Shown here piece by piece: positions 7,056 through 14,408 of a DNA stretch of 30,515 nt. A model generated the notes under the pieces. The model did no database searches. It was not told where the DNA came from and worked only from the letters and a program-made list of their open reading frames with translations. Every line of letters starts with the position of its first letter. Position 1 is the first letter of the stretch. Origin of the DNA: an uncultured Sutterella sp. GTDB taxonomy: Bacteria; Pseudomonadota; Gammaproteobacteria; Burkholderiales; Burkholderiaceae_F. The stretch lies in assembly GCA_937943605.1 (NCBI GenBank), contig CALEAW010000061.1, forward strand, positions 1 through 30,515, given 5' to 3'. The translations under genes were made by a program, and so were the position numbers.

Positions 7056-8164
7056 TTCCTATCTGCTAACAACATAAAAGAGAGTGACGTTCTCAACCAC
7101 CTTACCGAAGATCGTGCCTACCTAGAAACGTTTGTTGAGGGTAGATGGTGTGTTACGCCTGATGCTGAGCATAATCTTCGAATGATCCGATCGGTTCATG
7201 ACCTAACTGACGTAGAGGCACGTTGTTTCTATTGGGTCTGGTACAACTGCGACAGTATACTTGCCTATTTTTTCGACTCGCTGAATATTCCTGATTTTGA
7301 TCTGTCACTTTATAGTCATTTATGTGCGGTGGCCTTTGATTTAAATGAGGAGGAAGTGTCCGCGGTCTTTGCACCTGATGGCAAGCTCCGTCGCTGTAAT
7401 TTAATTGAATTCAAATCGTCTAGCGGCTCCTCCTGTCCATCAAATCTTAGCTATTGGTTCTCGCTTCCCGGATACGAGCTACAAAATACGCTGTCGACCT
7501 TACCGTTATCGAAGGATGAATGGCTTCAACGATGGTTGAAACCGTGTCATTGTGCAGTCAAAACCTTGCCTATTATTATGAGCTTCCAGGCCTCAAATCC
7601 GTCATTGAGCCAATGCTCGCGCACGGGATAGAGAAGAACGAAGTTGGCCTTCATCTCATCGTTCGTTCCAAGGACAAGGGGATTGGTCGCCTTTTTGCCT
7701 TCCATTTAGCGAACACGCTGAAGGTTCCGCTCTACCATATTTGTCAAGAAGATAACTATGCCTCAATCGAAGAGGCTAACAAAATTACTAGACTTTTTAG
7801 TAATCTTCCCTTTATCGGTCTTTTCGAAGACATTCAACTTTCGTTGGATGACTTTACAAGTGGTAAAGCCAACACTTGCCGCCCATGTATTTGGCTGTCA
7901 GCCAGTGACGAATGGCTCCACCCATATCCAATTTATCCCATTATTGACCTTCACGAAATTGAGAACGATATTCGCGATTGCTTAATCGAAACGCTCGCGG
8001 GGAAACTTTTAACTGCATCTCAGCGTCGGTTGATCGCTCGTACTGAGGATTTGCCGATTGAATCCGTCGTTCGCATGATCGAATTCCTCAAGACCATGAA
8101 GGCCGATAAAGCCACAGTTGCGGATGCGATCAAACTGCTGACCAATCAGCAAAAAGATAATTGA
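7056..8164 (+). pseudogene. Broken, degenerate AAA+ ATPase (CDC48-like) gene
   Basis: Two open frames form one ancestral protein. Frame A is open from 7056, just after an in-frame TAA, to 7631; its first ATG is 7182. It reads VSAVFAPDGKLRRCNLIEF and DEWLQRWLKP, resembling the helical N-domain of a proteobacterial AAA+ family. Frame B (7520-8164, a -1 shift) continues with NLAYYYELPGLKSVIEPML and the ATPase domain. The ATPase is unusual. Where the family has GPPGTGKTEL there is RSKDKGIGRL, so the Walker A lysine and threonine are gone. The Walker B position reads PFIGLFEDIQ, and the sensor-1 stretch PCIWLSASDEWLHP is still recognisable. Few other stop codons exist. It is either recently frameshifted or expressed as two pieces (an AAGG precedes ATG 7520). 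Family assignment is from memory of motifs. Confidence 0.6.
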
Positions 8165-8197
8165 CGCTCCCCTCCCAATTTAACTTGAATTTTAAAT

Positions 8198-8229
8198 AAG
8201 CGACCTTTGCTAACAGCTAGGTCGCTTTG
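8198..8229 (+). terminator. Intrinsic terminator after the AAA+ remnant
   Basis: AAGCGACC (8198-8205) and GGTCGCTT (8220-8227) form a perfect 8-bp stem, with a 14-base loop and T residues after it, 34 bp beyond the stop codon at 8164. Confidence 0.75.
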
Positions 8230-8388
8230 TGGGTTATAGGTCATAAAGAGATATAAAAATGTGATGATATAAGTATCTAGATTCCGCAAAATCAATTTCA
8301 ACGCATTGCGCAGATCATCGAGATTCGGATTGGGTGTCGGATGTGTACAGTATTGCGCAAAGCAGGCGTGTCCTCTGTTGATGGTTGC

Positions 8389-8541
8389 CTAGGCTTCGGT
8401 CTTTTCTACGACACACTTGAGCATCGTACCGCCCACGCGTAGCGCTGTGTAGATGGCATTCTTGTCGGCCATTCTGTCGCGCGGATTTTGGGCAATGCTT
8501 TTGGCAGTGCGCTTCTTTCGCGGTTTCTTGTTGCCTGCCAT
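8389..8541 (-). CDS. Tiny basic protein of unknown function (50 aa)
   Basis: An open frame of 50 codons on the minus strand, beginning MAGNKKPRKKRTAKSIAQNP and ending GGTMLKCVVEKTEA. The lysine/arginine-rich N-terminus suggests binding to nucleic acid or ribosomes, but I recognise no family. The residue pattern (basic tail followed by a mixed, non-repetitive segment) is more protein-like than the other frames here. The upstream GATGAGG lies too close to the ATG for an ideal ribosome binding site, which lowers confidence. It sits alone in the otherwise gene-poor right part of the island. Confidence 0.45.
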   Translation of the reverse strand: MAGNKKPRKKRTAKSIAQNPRDRMADKNAIYTALRVGGTMLKCVVEKTEA

Positions 8542-8927
8542 GCCTCATCTTATGCTGTTTGGTCTGGAGGTGGGAGCATTGGATAGGATAAATGACGCGT
8601 AAGATTGTGTTCTTATTCGGGGAGGTCATACGGACGGAGTTTGAAACTCGGAACAAAACTTGTCCTAAGGAGTTGGCAGAGATCATAAGCCGAGGACGGA
8701 CCGAAGCGAGTCAGTTTTCTCCAGTTGTATGTATCTCTTTCTAGGCTACTTGAACGCTCCACACGAGAGTGCCTCTGAATGAGAACTCTGCGGAATAGAG
8801 TCGTCAACAGAGGTAGGTATAGGGAACAAGGGATGCAAACAGAAGAACATAGAGGACGGAAGAAACTCCGATAACGGCTCGCAACAGCGTGGTACCAGAA
8901 CCGTACGCCACGTGGCGAAGGGAGGTC

Positions 8928-8950
8928 GCTCGTGGAAATAATCCACGAGC
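8928..8950. repeat. Perfect 9-bp stem hairpin at the island's right edge
   Basis: GCTCGTGGA (8928-8936), loop AATAA, TCCACGAGC (8942-8950), flanked by GGAG and CTCC that nearly extend the stem. It lies 34 bp from the direct repeat and about 37 bp beyond the panD stop on the minus strand. There is no T-tract on either strand, so it is not a standard terminator. A stem with a small loop followed by CTCCTACC is faintly like domain VI of a group II intron, or an element-end hairpin. Neither reading is proven. Confidence 0.55.
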
Positions 8951-8983
8951 TCCTACCAGATTGTGCCGCATGCTCGCTGAGAC

Positions 8984-9137
8984 GGCTTACATGTCTTTTA
9001 AGAGACCGTGCTTTTCGTACGTCGTCACGCGAACCGGATGGTTGTTGTCGTCGACAAAGACAACCTGCGGATGATGTGTTTTGGCTTCTTCGGGCGTGAT
9101 CTGCGCATAAGCCATGATGATGACTTTGTCGCCAACA
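8984..9137. repeat. Right direct repeat of the mcrBC island (DR-R), inside panD
   Basis: The 3' 154 bp of the panD region, matching 3390-3543 with four mismatches. This copy is fused to the panD 5' part and supplies its C-terminal codons and stop. Confidence 0.88.
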
Positions 9138-9376
9138 GACACACAGCGAGCAGCGGCACCATTGAGGCAAATCATGCCACTACCGCGTTCGCCAGCGATC
9201 GTATAGGTCTCAAAGCGGTTGCCGTTATTGACGTCCACAATCTGAACCTTTTCGTACTCAAGGATGCCGGCCGCTTCTAAGAGTTCAACGTCAACCGTAA
9301 TCGAACCGACGTAGTCGAGCTCGGCCTGAACGACCGTTGCGCGATGGATCTTGCCTTTAAGCATATCTAACAACAT
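8987..9376 (-). CDS. panD: Aspartate 1-decarboxylase proenzyme
   Basis: Makes beta-alanine from L-aspartate for pantothenate and CoA synthesis. The 129-residue proenzyme self-cleaves between Gly24 and Ser25 (sequence ELDYVGSITVD), and Ser25 becomes the catalytic pyruvoyl group. Length, the cleavage site and the NGAAAR segment are all standard. The ATG at 9376 has GGAG nine bases upstream and lies three bases after the panC stop. It is the last gene of the leftward pan operon. Its final third is duplicated at 3390-3543, so its 3' end may have been supplied by the inserted island. The usual strong terminator no longer follows it: only a hairpin without a T-tract lies downstream, and transcription could run into the island antisense to the AAA+ remnant. 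Confidence 0.96.
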   Translation of the reverse strand: MLLDMLKGKIHRATVVQAELDYVGSITVDVELLEAAGILEYEKVQIVDVNNGNRFETYTIAGERGSGMICLNGAAARCVSVGDKVIIMAYAQITPEEAKTHHPQVVFVDDNNHPVRVTTYEKHGLLKDM

Positions 9377-9379
9377 CGT

Positions 9380-10231
9380 TTAGCACTCCGCAATAAAGTT
9401 GTCGATCAGGCGCGTACGACCAATGTAGACTGCCATGGCAACGAGCACGGTGCCTTCAAGACGGTCAAGCGCTTCGAGCGTATCCAAGTTCACAGCGCTC
9501 ACATAATCAATACGAGCGAGCGGTGTCGTTTGGATTTCGGCCTTCATTGCGTCGATCAAGTGAGTCACATCACGTTCACCTTCAGCGATTAACTTTTCGC
9601 CTAAACGAACGGCACGCGAAAGTACCAAGGCCGCTTCACGTTCTTCAGCGCTCAAGTAGGTGTTACGAGACGATTTGGCTAAGCCATCTTCGTCACGCAC
9701 GATCGGGCAACCAACGATTTCAATGCCGTAGGACATGTCGCGCACCATGCGGCGGATGATGGAGAGCTGCTGTGCGTCTTTCTGACCAAAGAAGGCTTTG
9801 TCCGGATTAACCAAATTAAAGAGCTTCGACACTACCGTGCACACGCCTCGGAAGTGAATCGGACGCGTCACGCCGCAGAGCTGCTTCGGCATGTCGTTTA
9901 AAAGTTCGACATACGTGGCCGTACCGCCAACTGGGTACATTTCGTCGACTTCGGGATGGAAAACAAGGTCGCAACCGTGCGCTTCGAGTAATTGGCAGTC
10001 ACGTTCGAAGTCACGCGGATAGGCTTCAAGGTCTTCGCCCGGGCCAAACTGTGTGGGATTAACAAAGACGGACGCCACCACGCGATCACAAGCGGCGCGA
10101 GCGCGGTCAATGAGACTGGCGTGACCTTCGTGAAGGTAGCCCATCGTTGGAACGAGACCTACGGTGAGGCCTTCACGATGCCAGGCGCGAACTTGTTCGC
10201 GTAAGGCGGCTTGAGTGGTAACAACTTGCAT
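9380..10231 (-). CDS. panC: Pantothenate synthetase
   Basis: Joins pantoate and beta-alanine with ATP to form pantothenate, via a pantoyl-adenylate. The 283-residue protein belongs to the cytidylyltransferase-like fold. It shows the HxGH motif HEGH (34-37) after VPTMGYL, VFVNPTQFGPGEDLEAYPR for pantoate and ATP contacts, FGQKD (148-152), and the KMSKS-like KSSRN (186-190). It starts two bases after the panB stop and ends three bases before panD, so the three genes are tightly coupled. Nothing is missing compared with the family. Confidence 0.97.
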   Translation of the reverse strand: MQVVTTQAALREQVRAWHREGLTVGLVPTMGYLHEGHASLIDRARAACDRVVASVFVNPTQFGPGEDLEAYPRDFERDCQLLEAHGCDLVFHPEVDEMYPVGGTATYVELLNDMPKQLCGVTRPIHFRGVCTVVSKLFNLVNPDKAFFGQKDAQQLSIIRRMVRDMSYGIEIVGCPIVRDEDGLAKSSRNTYLSAEEREAALVLSRAVRLGEKLIAEGERDVTHLIDAMKAEIQTTPLARIDYVSAVNLDTLEALDRLEGTVLVAMAVYIGRTRLIDNFIAEC

Positions 10232-10233
10232 GA

Positions 10234-11100
10234 TTAACTCCTTTGAGCTCGAACCTGGTCTTCGAGTTGCTTTAAAAATGTGTCGTCGCAGTCGCTCTTT
10301 GGAAAACTATTGGCGACCGTCGGAAAGGTTGCTTCACGGACTTCGGTGGTGTAGGCGTTTAAGGCCTCCGTGATGACCGTACCAGCATCGGCAAAACGCT
10401 TCATGATCTTGGGCGCAAAACCGTCGTTCATGCCCAGGAGGTCTTGAGAGACAAGAATCTGACCGTCACAGTCGGGCCCTGCGCCAATACCAATCGTCGG
10501 AATCGAAAGAGATCTTGTAATGAGGCCGGCGAGCTTAGGCGGAATGCATTCGAGCACCACCAAATTGGCGCCAGCTTCTTCAACGGCGAGCGCATCTTCT
10601 AAGATGCGCTTTGCATTGGCTTCACCACGACCTTGAACTTTGAAGCCGCCATAGGCATTCACGGATTGGGGTGTCATGCCGATATGGGCGCAAACTGGGA
10701 TACCGCAATCAACGATCGCACGAATACGATCAGCGACCGACTGGCCGCCTTCGAGCTTGACGCAGTGGCAACCTGTTTCTTTCATCAGGCGACCTGCGTT
10801 TGTCAAAGCTTGTTCGACAGAGACTTGATAGCTCATAAAGGGCATGTCGACCATGACGAACGTGTTGGGTGCGCCACGAACGACGCTGCGACCAAACGTG
10901 ATCATATCTTCCATGGTGACTGGCAACGTGTTTTCGTAGCCCAGCATGGTCATGCCAAGGCTGTCGCCTACAAGAATCCCGTCAATCTCCGATCGATCAA
11001 CAAGTTTGGCCGTGCTGAAGTCGTAGCACGTGGCCATGGCAATTTTCTCTCCGCGTGCCTTTTTGCCCAAAAGCACCGGCAATGTAATGGGGTCGGTCAT
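10234..11100 (-). CDS. panB: 3-Methyl-2-oxobutanoate hydroxymethyltransferase (ketopantoate hydroxymethyltransferase)
   Basis: First committed step of pantothenate synthesis: transfers a hydroxymethyl group from 5,10-methylenetetrahydrofolate to alpha-ketoisovalerate, giving ketopantoate. The 288-residue TIM-barrel protein has the metal-binding residues in VGDSLGM (Asp46), VMVDMPFMSY (Asp85) and KLEGG (Glu117). It also has HIGMTPQ (139-145) and the general-base glutamate in VVLECIP (Glu184). Its ATG overlaps the stop of the upstream DUF2520 gene by ATGA, so the four genes form one translationally coupled operon. Confidence 0.97.
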   Translation of the reverse strand: MTDPITLPVLLGKKARGEKIAMATCYDFSTAKLVDRSEIDGILVGDSLGMTMLGYENTLPVTMEDMITFGRSVVRGAPNTFVMVDMPFMSYQVSVEQALTNAGRLMKETGCHCVKLEGGQSVADRIRAIVDCGIPVCAHIGMTPQSVNAYGGFKVQGRGEANAKRILEDALAVEEAGANLVVLECIPPKLAGLITRSLSIPTIGIGAGPDCDGQILVSQDLLGMNDGFAPKIMKRFADAGTVITEALNAYTTEVREATFPTVANSFPKSDCDDTFLKQLEDQVRAQRS

Positions 11101-11951
11101 AAGAAACTTTCCAAAAGTTCAATGAGTTGTGAGTAGTCCGTGGTTGGATGACGGCGTTTGGCAATGTCAACGACACTTAAACCCATCACGGCATAGCGAT
11201 TACGCTCAAAGTCAGTCGCTAAGGCGTGAAGGTGCTTCGTTACAGTGCCAATGTCGTTACGTTCAATGGGTCCCGTGAGGGCAGTTTGTGGACCCGATGC
11301 GAGTATATGGGCGAGGTTGGCTTCTAAGAGCGGACGAAGCGCATCGAGTGCTTCGCGTTCAGAAAAACCACTTTTCGCCATCAGTCGAAGACTTTGATCG
11401 AGCAAAGCACAGGTGAAGTTGCACGCAATGCTAGCTGCTGCGTGATACGCCGCTTTGTGTTGAGGCTCGATGGTCTTCACAGTAAACCCAAGGTTGGTGA
11501 GGGTATGTTGCAAAGTGGTGACGGGTTCACGATCACCTTCAAGCGTGAAGGTGGCTTCATGAATCGTGTGCCACACAGACACTTTGTCGTGAATTGGATA
11601 GAGCGGATGTAAGCCTATGCCACAAGCGCCTAAACGCTCACGATGGGGAAGGATTTCATCAATAGAATAGACCCCACTAGTATGACAAATAGTCTTACCT
11701 TTGAGCGGTAGGGTCTCTAAGGACTTGATCACCAGCTTGATCGCATCGTCGGGCACTGTGAGTACAATCGTGTCACTTTCGGTTACGAGTGTAGCGAGAC
11801 GATCAAACGCTTTTGTCTTCGTAAAGTGGGCAGAAAATATCGCAGAATCAGGCGTTCGGCTAAAAAAGCCAGTTACCGTGAGGCCGCGCTCAACAAAAGC
11901 TTTGGCTATGGTGGTCCCTACTTTGCCTGCGCCGATGAATCCGATTTTCAT
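11097..11951 (-). CDS. panG: Rossmann-fold/DUF2520 protein, probable PanG-type ketopantoate reductase
   Basis: The 284-residue protein has an N-terminal NAD(P)-binding Rossmann domain (MKIGFIGAGKVG, glycines at 7, 9 and 12, then VTGFFSR). A helical C-terminal DUF2520 domain contains KAAYHAAASIACNF and LTGPIERND. As first gene of the pan operon it most likely performs the one pathway step not otherwise encoded here, reduction of ketopantoate to D-pantoate with NADPH. This matches the PanG class described in Francisella, which differs from PanE. The assignment rests on operon position and fold; I recall the PanG-DUF2520 link from the literature and cannot check it here. The ATG at 11951 lacks a clear ribosome binding site. 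Its stop overlaps panB by four bases. Confidence 0.8.
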   Translation of the reverse strand: MKIGFIGAGKVGTTIAKAFVERGLTVTGFFSRTPDSAIFSAHFTKTKAFDRLATLVTESDTIVLTVPDDAIKLVIKSLETLPLKGKTICHTSGVYSIDEILPHRERLGACGIGLHPLYPIHDKVSVWHTIHEATFTLEGDREPVTTLQHTLTNLGFTVKTIEPQHKAAYHAAASIACNFTCALLDQSLRLMAKSGFSEREALDALRPLLEANLAHILASGPQTALTGPIERNDIGTVTKHLHALATDFERNRYAVMGLSVVDIAKRRHPTTDYSQLIELLESFL

Positions 11952-12363
11952 GACTAAAAAAGGTGGATGAAATGAGGATTGCTTGTTTCAAAAGTAGACC
12001 TGACTAGGTCGATAAGCGGATCATACTCACCTTGTGATGAATATACAAGCTCGTGGCAAAGCGTGAAAGCGGATCTGGTGGCTGTGTGTGACACAAAAAA
12101 GAAGTGTACTCATCTAATAGGATGATGAAGTCTGAGCATCAAAAACGTTGATTTATAGGGGAAAAGCAAGAAATCGACCCAGATGATAAGGTGGTGTGAT
12201 ACCTTCTTTTTGGTGTTTTAATTTTGTTAACAATGGTTACAAATAGACATATTCAATCTCAAAGCTAGTGCGAGATTAAACATAGGGAAATTAGCCTAGA
12301 GGTGTGATACCAAGCTTGATAACCAGAAAGCGAGAATGATGCTCGATGTCAGCGCTGATAAAC
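11952..12363. other. Gene-free leader region of the pan operon
   Basis: About 410 AT-rich bases between the pan operon start and the pepT terminator. No coding frame or tRNA is visible. It holds two exact copies of GGTGTGATACC (12193-12203 and 12301-12311, 108 bp apart), the first inside an AAGGT/ACCTT inverted repeat (12188-12205). The pan promoter must lie here, but I cannot place it confidently. Confidence 0.5.
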
Positions 12364-12397
12364 AAAAAAAGCCCTGATGGCGAGGTGTCATCAGGGC
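12364..12397 (-). terminator. Intrinsic terminator of pepT
   Basis: GCCCTGATG (12371-12379) and CATCAGGGC (12389-12397) form a perfect 9-bp stem. On the minus strand a run of seven T residues follows, 25 bp beyond the pepT stop. Confidence 0.9.
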
Positions 12398-12421
12398 GAT
12401 GTTTGGGTGTTGTGGTGTGGC

Positions 12422-13681
12422 TTATTTGAGCGTGGTGATCGTTGCGGAGCGCTTCGCAATGGCGGTCGCAACGTCAGCAGCTTTGATGAGAGACAGAATC
12501 GGGAGACACTCAAAAATGCCATGGAAATTCAGGCCGCCTGTAAAGACATTGGGGCACGGTAATCCAATGGTCGAGAGACGCGCGCCATCGGTGCCACCGC
12601 GAATGGGGCGTTCAATCGGTGTGACGCCCGCATCTTTAAACGCCTCGCGCACGATATCCACGACCTTGGGGGTGCGATCGATATAGGGCTTCATGTTTTC
12701 ATAACTATCTTGAATTGCGAGCGAAAAGCGTGCTTCAGGATAGCGGTCAGTAAAGGATTGCACGAGGTCACGAATCAGCACCATCTTGGCTTCGTAGAGA
12801 TCATGATCGTGGTCACGAATCAGCATCTGTACGACGGCTTGCGTGACAGAACCCGCCACACTGTTGGGATGAATAAACCCTTCATAGCCTTCGGTACGTT
12901 CTGGCGTCATGTCGTGAGGGAGGGCATCAATAAACTTCGCTGCGTAACTCACAGCATTGACCATCTTGTCTTTGGCGTAGCCCGGATGAACACCCACGCC
13001 ATGAATCGTGAGCACTGCCGTGCCGGCATTAAAGTTTTCGGTTTCGAGTTCGCCCACGACGCCGCCATCAAACGTATAGGCATACTGTGCGCCAAAGTGC
13101 TCAAGATCGAAATGATCAGTCCCACGACCAATTTCTTCGTCAGGCGTAAAGGCAATGGCAATCTTGGCGTGCGGAAGACTTGGGTTTTTGACGAGCGTCT
13201 CGACCATGGTCATAATCGCAGCGATCCCAGCCTTGTCGTCTGCACCCAAGAGTGTTGTGCCATCCGTAAAGATCACATCTTGACCAACGTAATCCAGAAT
13301 TTCAGGAAACTGCGTCACTGAAAAAGTGATGCCTTCGTTGGCATTGAGCACAAGGTCTTCGCCTGTGACCGTCAAAATTTGGGGTTTGATATCGGCGCCC
13401 GGTGCATCGGGTGACGTATCCATATGCGCAATAAAGCCAACCGCTGGGGCGGCTTCAGCACCTGGTGTCGCGTCTAAATGTGCGTAGACCACGCCGCCGT
13501 CGCCTAAATGAGCATTGGTGACACCTAAGGCGTGTAACTCTTCGATTAACGCGCTCGCAAGGACATTTTGTTTGTCAGTCGACGGTGACGTCGTTGATTC
13601 AAAATTGGACTGTGTATCAAACTGCGTGTAGCGAAGAAAACGTGCCACAAGGGGGAACTCAGCGGGATTGGTATAGGGCAT
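12422..13681 (-). CDS. pepT: Peptidase T (tripeptide aminopeptidase)
   Basis: Cytoplasmic dizinc M20-family exopeptidase that removes the N-terminal residue from tripeptides. The 419-residue protein shows the expected metal site: IAHMDTS (His86, Asp88), GADDKAG (Asp148/149), TPDEEIG (Glu182/183), FDGGVVGE (Asp205), and the last His in GGLNFHGIFE. RGGTDGARLS and HPGYAKDKMVNA are also typical. The start is taken as ATG 13681. A TTG four codons upstream extends the frame, but neither has a good ribosome binding site. It has its own terminator and is divergent from the acetyltransferase gene. Its role is peptide use, in keeping with the second M20 enzyme at 21659. Confidence 0.94.
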   Translation of the reverse strand: MPYTNPAEFPLVARFLRYTQFDTQSNFESTTSPSTDKQNVLASALIEELHALGVTNAHLGDGGVVYAHLDATPGAEAAPAVGFIAHMDTSPDAPGADIKPQILTVTGEDLVLNANEGITFSVTQFPEILDYVGQDVIFTDGTTLLGADDKAGIAAIMTMVETLVKNPSLPHAKIAIAFTPDEEIGRGTDHFDLEHFGAQYAYTFDGGVVGELETENFNAGTAVLTIHGVGVHPGYAKDKMVNAVSYAAKFIDALPHDMTPERTEGYEGFIHPNSVAGSVTQAVVQMLIRDHDHDLYEAKMVLIRDLVQSFTDRYPEARFSLAIQDSYENMKPYIDRTPKVVDIVREAFKDAGVTPIERPIRGGTDGARLSTIGLPCPNVFTGGLNFHGIFECLPILSLIKAADVATAIAKRSATITTLK

Positions 13682-13785
13682 AGTGCGTGTCAACGAAAGA
13701 AAAGCTAGCCTGCGAATGGATCAACACAGGTGTTGTGCGAGGCGCTGGCAAATGAGCGCCATCTATAACGATAGCACGATGCACC

Positions 13786-13791
13786 TATAAT
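13786..13791 (+). promoter_or_regulatory. -10 element of the GNAT gene promoter
   Basis: A consensus TATAAT 48 bp upstream of the ATG at 13840. The -35 position (13763-13768, CTATAA) is poor, so the promoter is weak or activator-dependent. Confidence 0.4.
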
Positions 13792-13839
13792 GGAGTTCTC
13801 GCATTGTTTGTATCCTCAAAAACACATAAAGGAATCGCT

Positions 13840-14325
13840 ATGTATACCGTACGTCCCGCTCAAATGTCTGACCTCGATGTGATGACGGACATTGAAGCTC
13901 AATCTTTTCCGCCAGAAGAAAAGGCGACTCGCGAGAGTTTTGAGCGACGTATGTCGGTGTTTCCTGAGTGCTTTTTGTTGCTTTGCCGTCATGGTGAGCC
14001 TGTAGGCTTGATCGACGGGATGGTAACAAACGACACCGTGATTTCTGATCCGATGTTTGAAGATGCCAATTTGCACGATCCGCAAGGCGATTGGCAGTCG
14101 ATTTTTGGCTTTTGTGTACTCCCTTCAGAGCGCGGCCAAGGCAGTGCGCCGATCCTCATGAAAGCCTATATCGAAAAGGCGAAAGCTGAAGGTCGTAAAG
14201 GTTTAATTTTGACCTGCAAAGAGCGCCTCATTCACTACTATGAGGGCTATGGTTTTGTGAATAAGGGGCTCTCTAAGTCTGAGCATGGCGGAGCTAAATG
14301 GTATGACATGATGTTGACGTTTTAA
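13840..14325 (+). CDS. GNAT family N-acetyltransferase
   Basis: Transfers an acetyl group from acetyl-CoA to an amine; the substrate is unknown. The 161-residue protein carries the single GNAT domain. FGFCVLPSERGQGSAPILM supplies strand 4 and the acetyl-CoA loop (R/Q-x-x-G-x-G/A type), and LILTCKERLIHYYEGYGF matches the arylalkylamine-acetyltransferase-like branch. The ATG at 13840 follows AAAGGA with seven bases spacing. An in-frame TTG further up (13804) has no such support. It stands alone, ended by the bidirectional hairpin at 14344. Confidence 0.9.
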   Translation: MYTVRPAQMSDLDVMTDIEAQSFPPEEKATRESFERRMSVFPECFLLLCRHGEPVGLIDGMVTNDTVISDPMFEDANLHDPQGDWQSIFGFCVLPSERGQGSAPILMKAYIEKAKAEGRKGLILTCKERLIHYYEGYGFVNKGLSKSEHGGAKWYDMMLTF

Positions 14326-14343
14326 CTTGGTGTTACTCAAAGA

Positions 14344-14380
14344 AAAAGCCTCCAGTCTTGTTGAGAAACTGGAGGCTTTT
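14344..14380. terminator. Bidirectional terminator between the GNAT and dicarboxylate carrier genes
   Basis: AAGCCTCCAGT pairs with ACTGGAGGCTT (perfect 11-bp arms). A-rich bases precede it and TTTT follows, so it serves the convergent genes on both sides. Confidence 0.9.
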
Positions 14381-14408
14381 GTTTGGACTTTCGAACGCTA
14401 AACGCTCG

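Larger units (their letters stand above)
8230..8983. other. Gene-poor right part of the island; unexplained, hairpin-rich
   Basis: Apart from the 50-aa frame at 8389-8541, no convincing gene is visible. A second 50-codon frame lies on the plus strand at 8592-8744 (starts MTRKIVFLFGEVIRTEF, AGGA upstream), but its composition is unconvincing. The part from about 8560 to 8960 is rich in short complementary segments (GAGTTT/AAACTC near 8640, CGCCACGTGGCG near 8906-8917, and the long hairpin at 8928-8950) and lacks steady codon structure. It resembles a structured RNA or a decayed element end more than a gene. I could not match it to RNase P RNA, tmRNA, SRP RNA or a tRNA. Confidence 0.5.

Noticed and set aside
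7540..7600. Programmed -1 frameshift site joining the two halves of the AAA+ gene
   Set aside because: No canonical X XXY YYZ heptamer in the zero frame was found in the overlap; mutation is simpler.
8545..8983. Known structured RNA (RNase P RNA, tmRNA, SRP RNA) or complete group II intron
   Set aside because: None of the diagnostic conserved segments is present, no GTGYG intron start or domain V was found, and there is no reverse transcriptase frame. Only the hairpin is reported.
8613..9170. Minus-strand open frame of 185 codons overlapping panD and the island edge
   Set aside because: It runs out of frame through panD and across the repeat boundary. The composition (many Cys, Arg, Ser) is typical of a non-coding frame.
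12710..13321. Plus-strand open frame of 203 codons inside pepT
   Set aside because: Antisense to a clear peptidase T gene with intact metal ligands; no family features.
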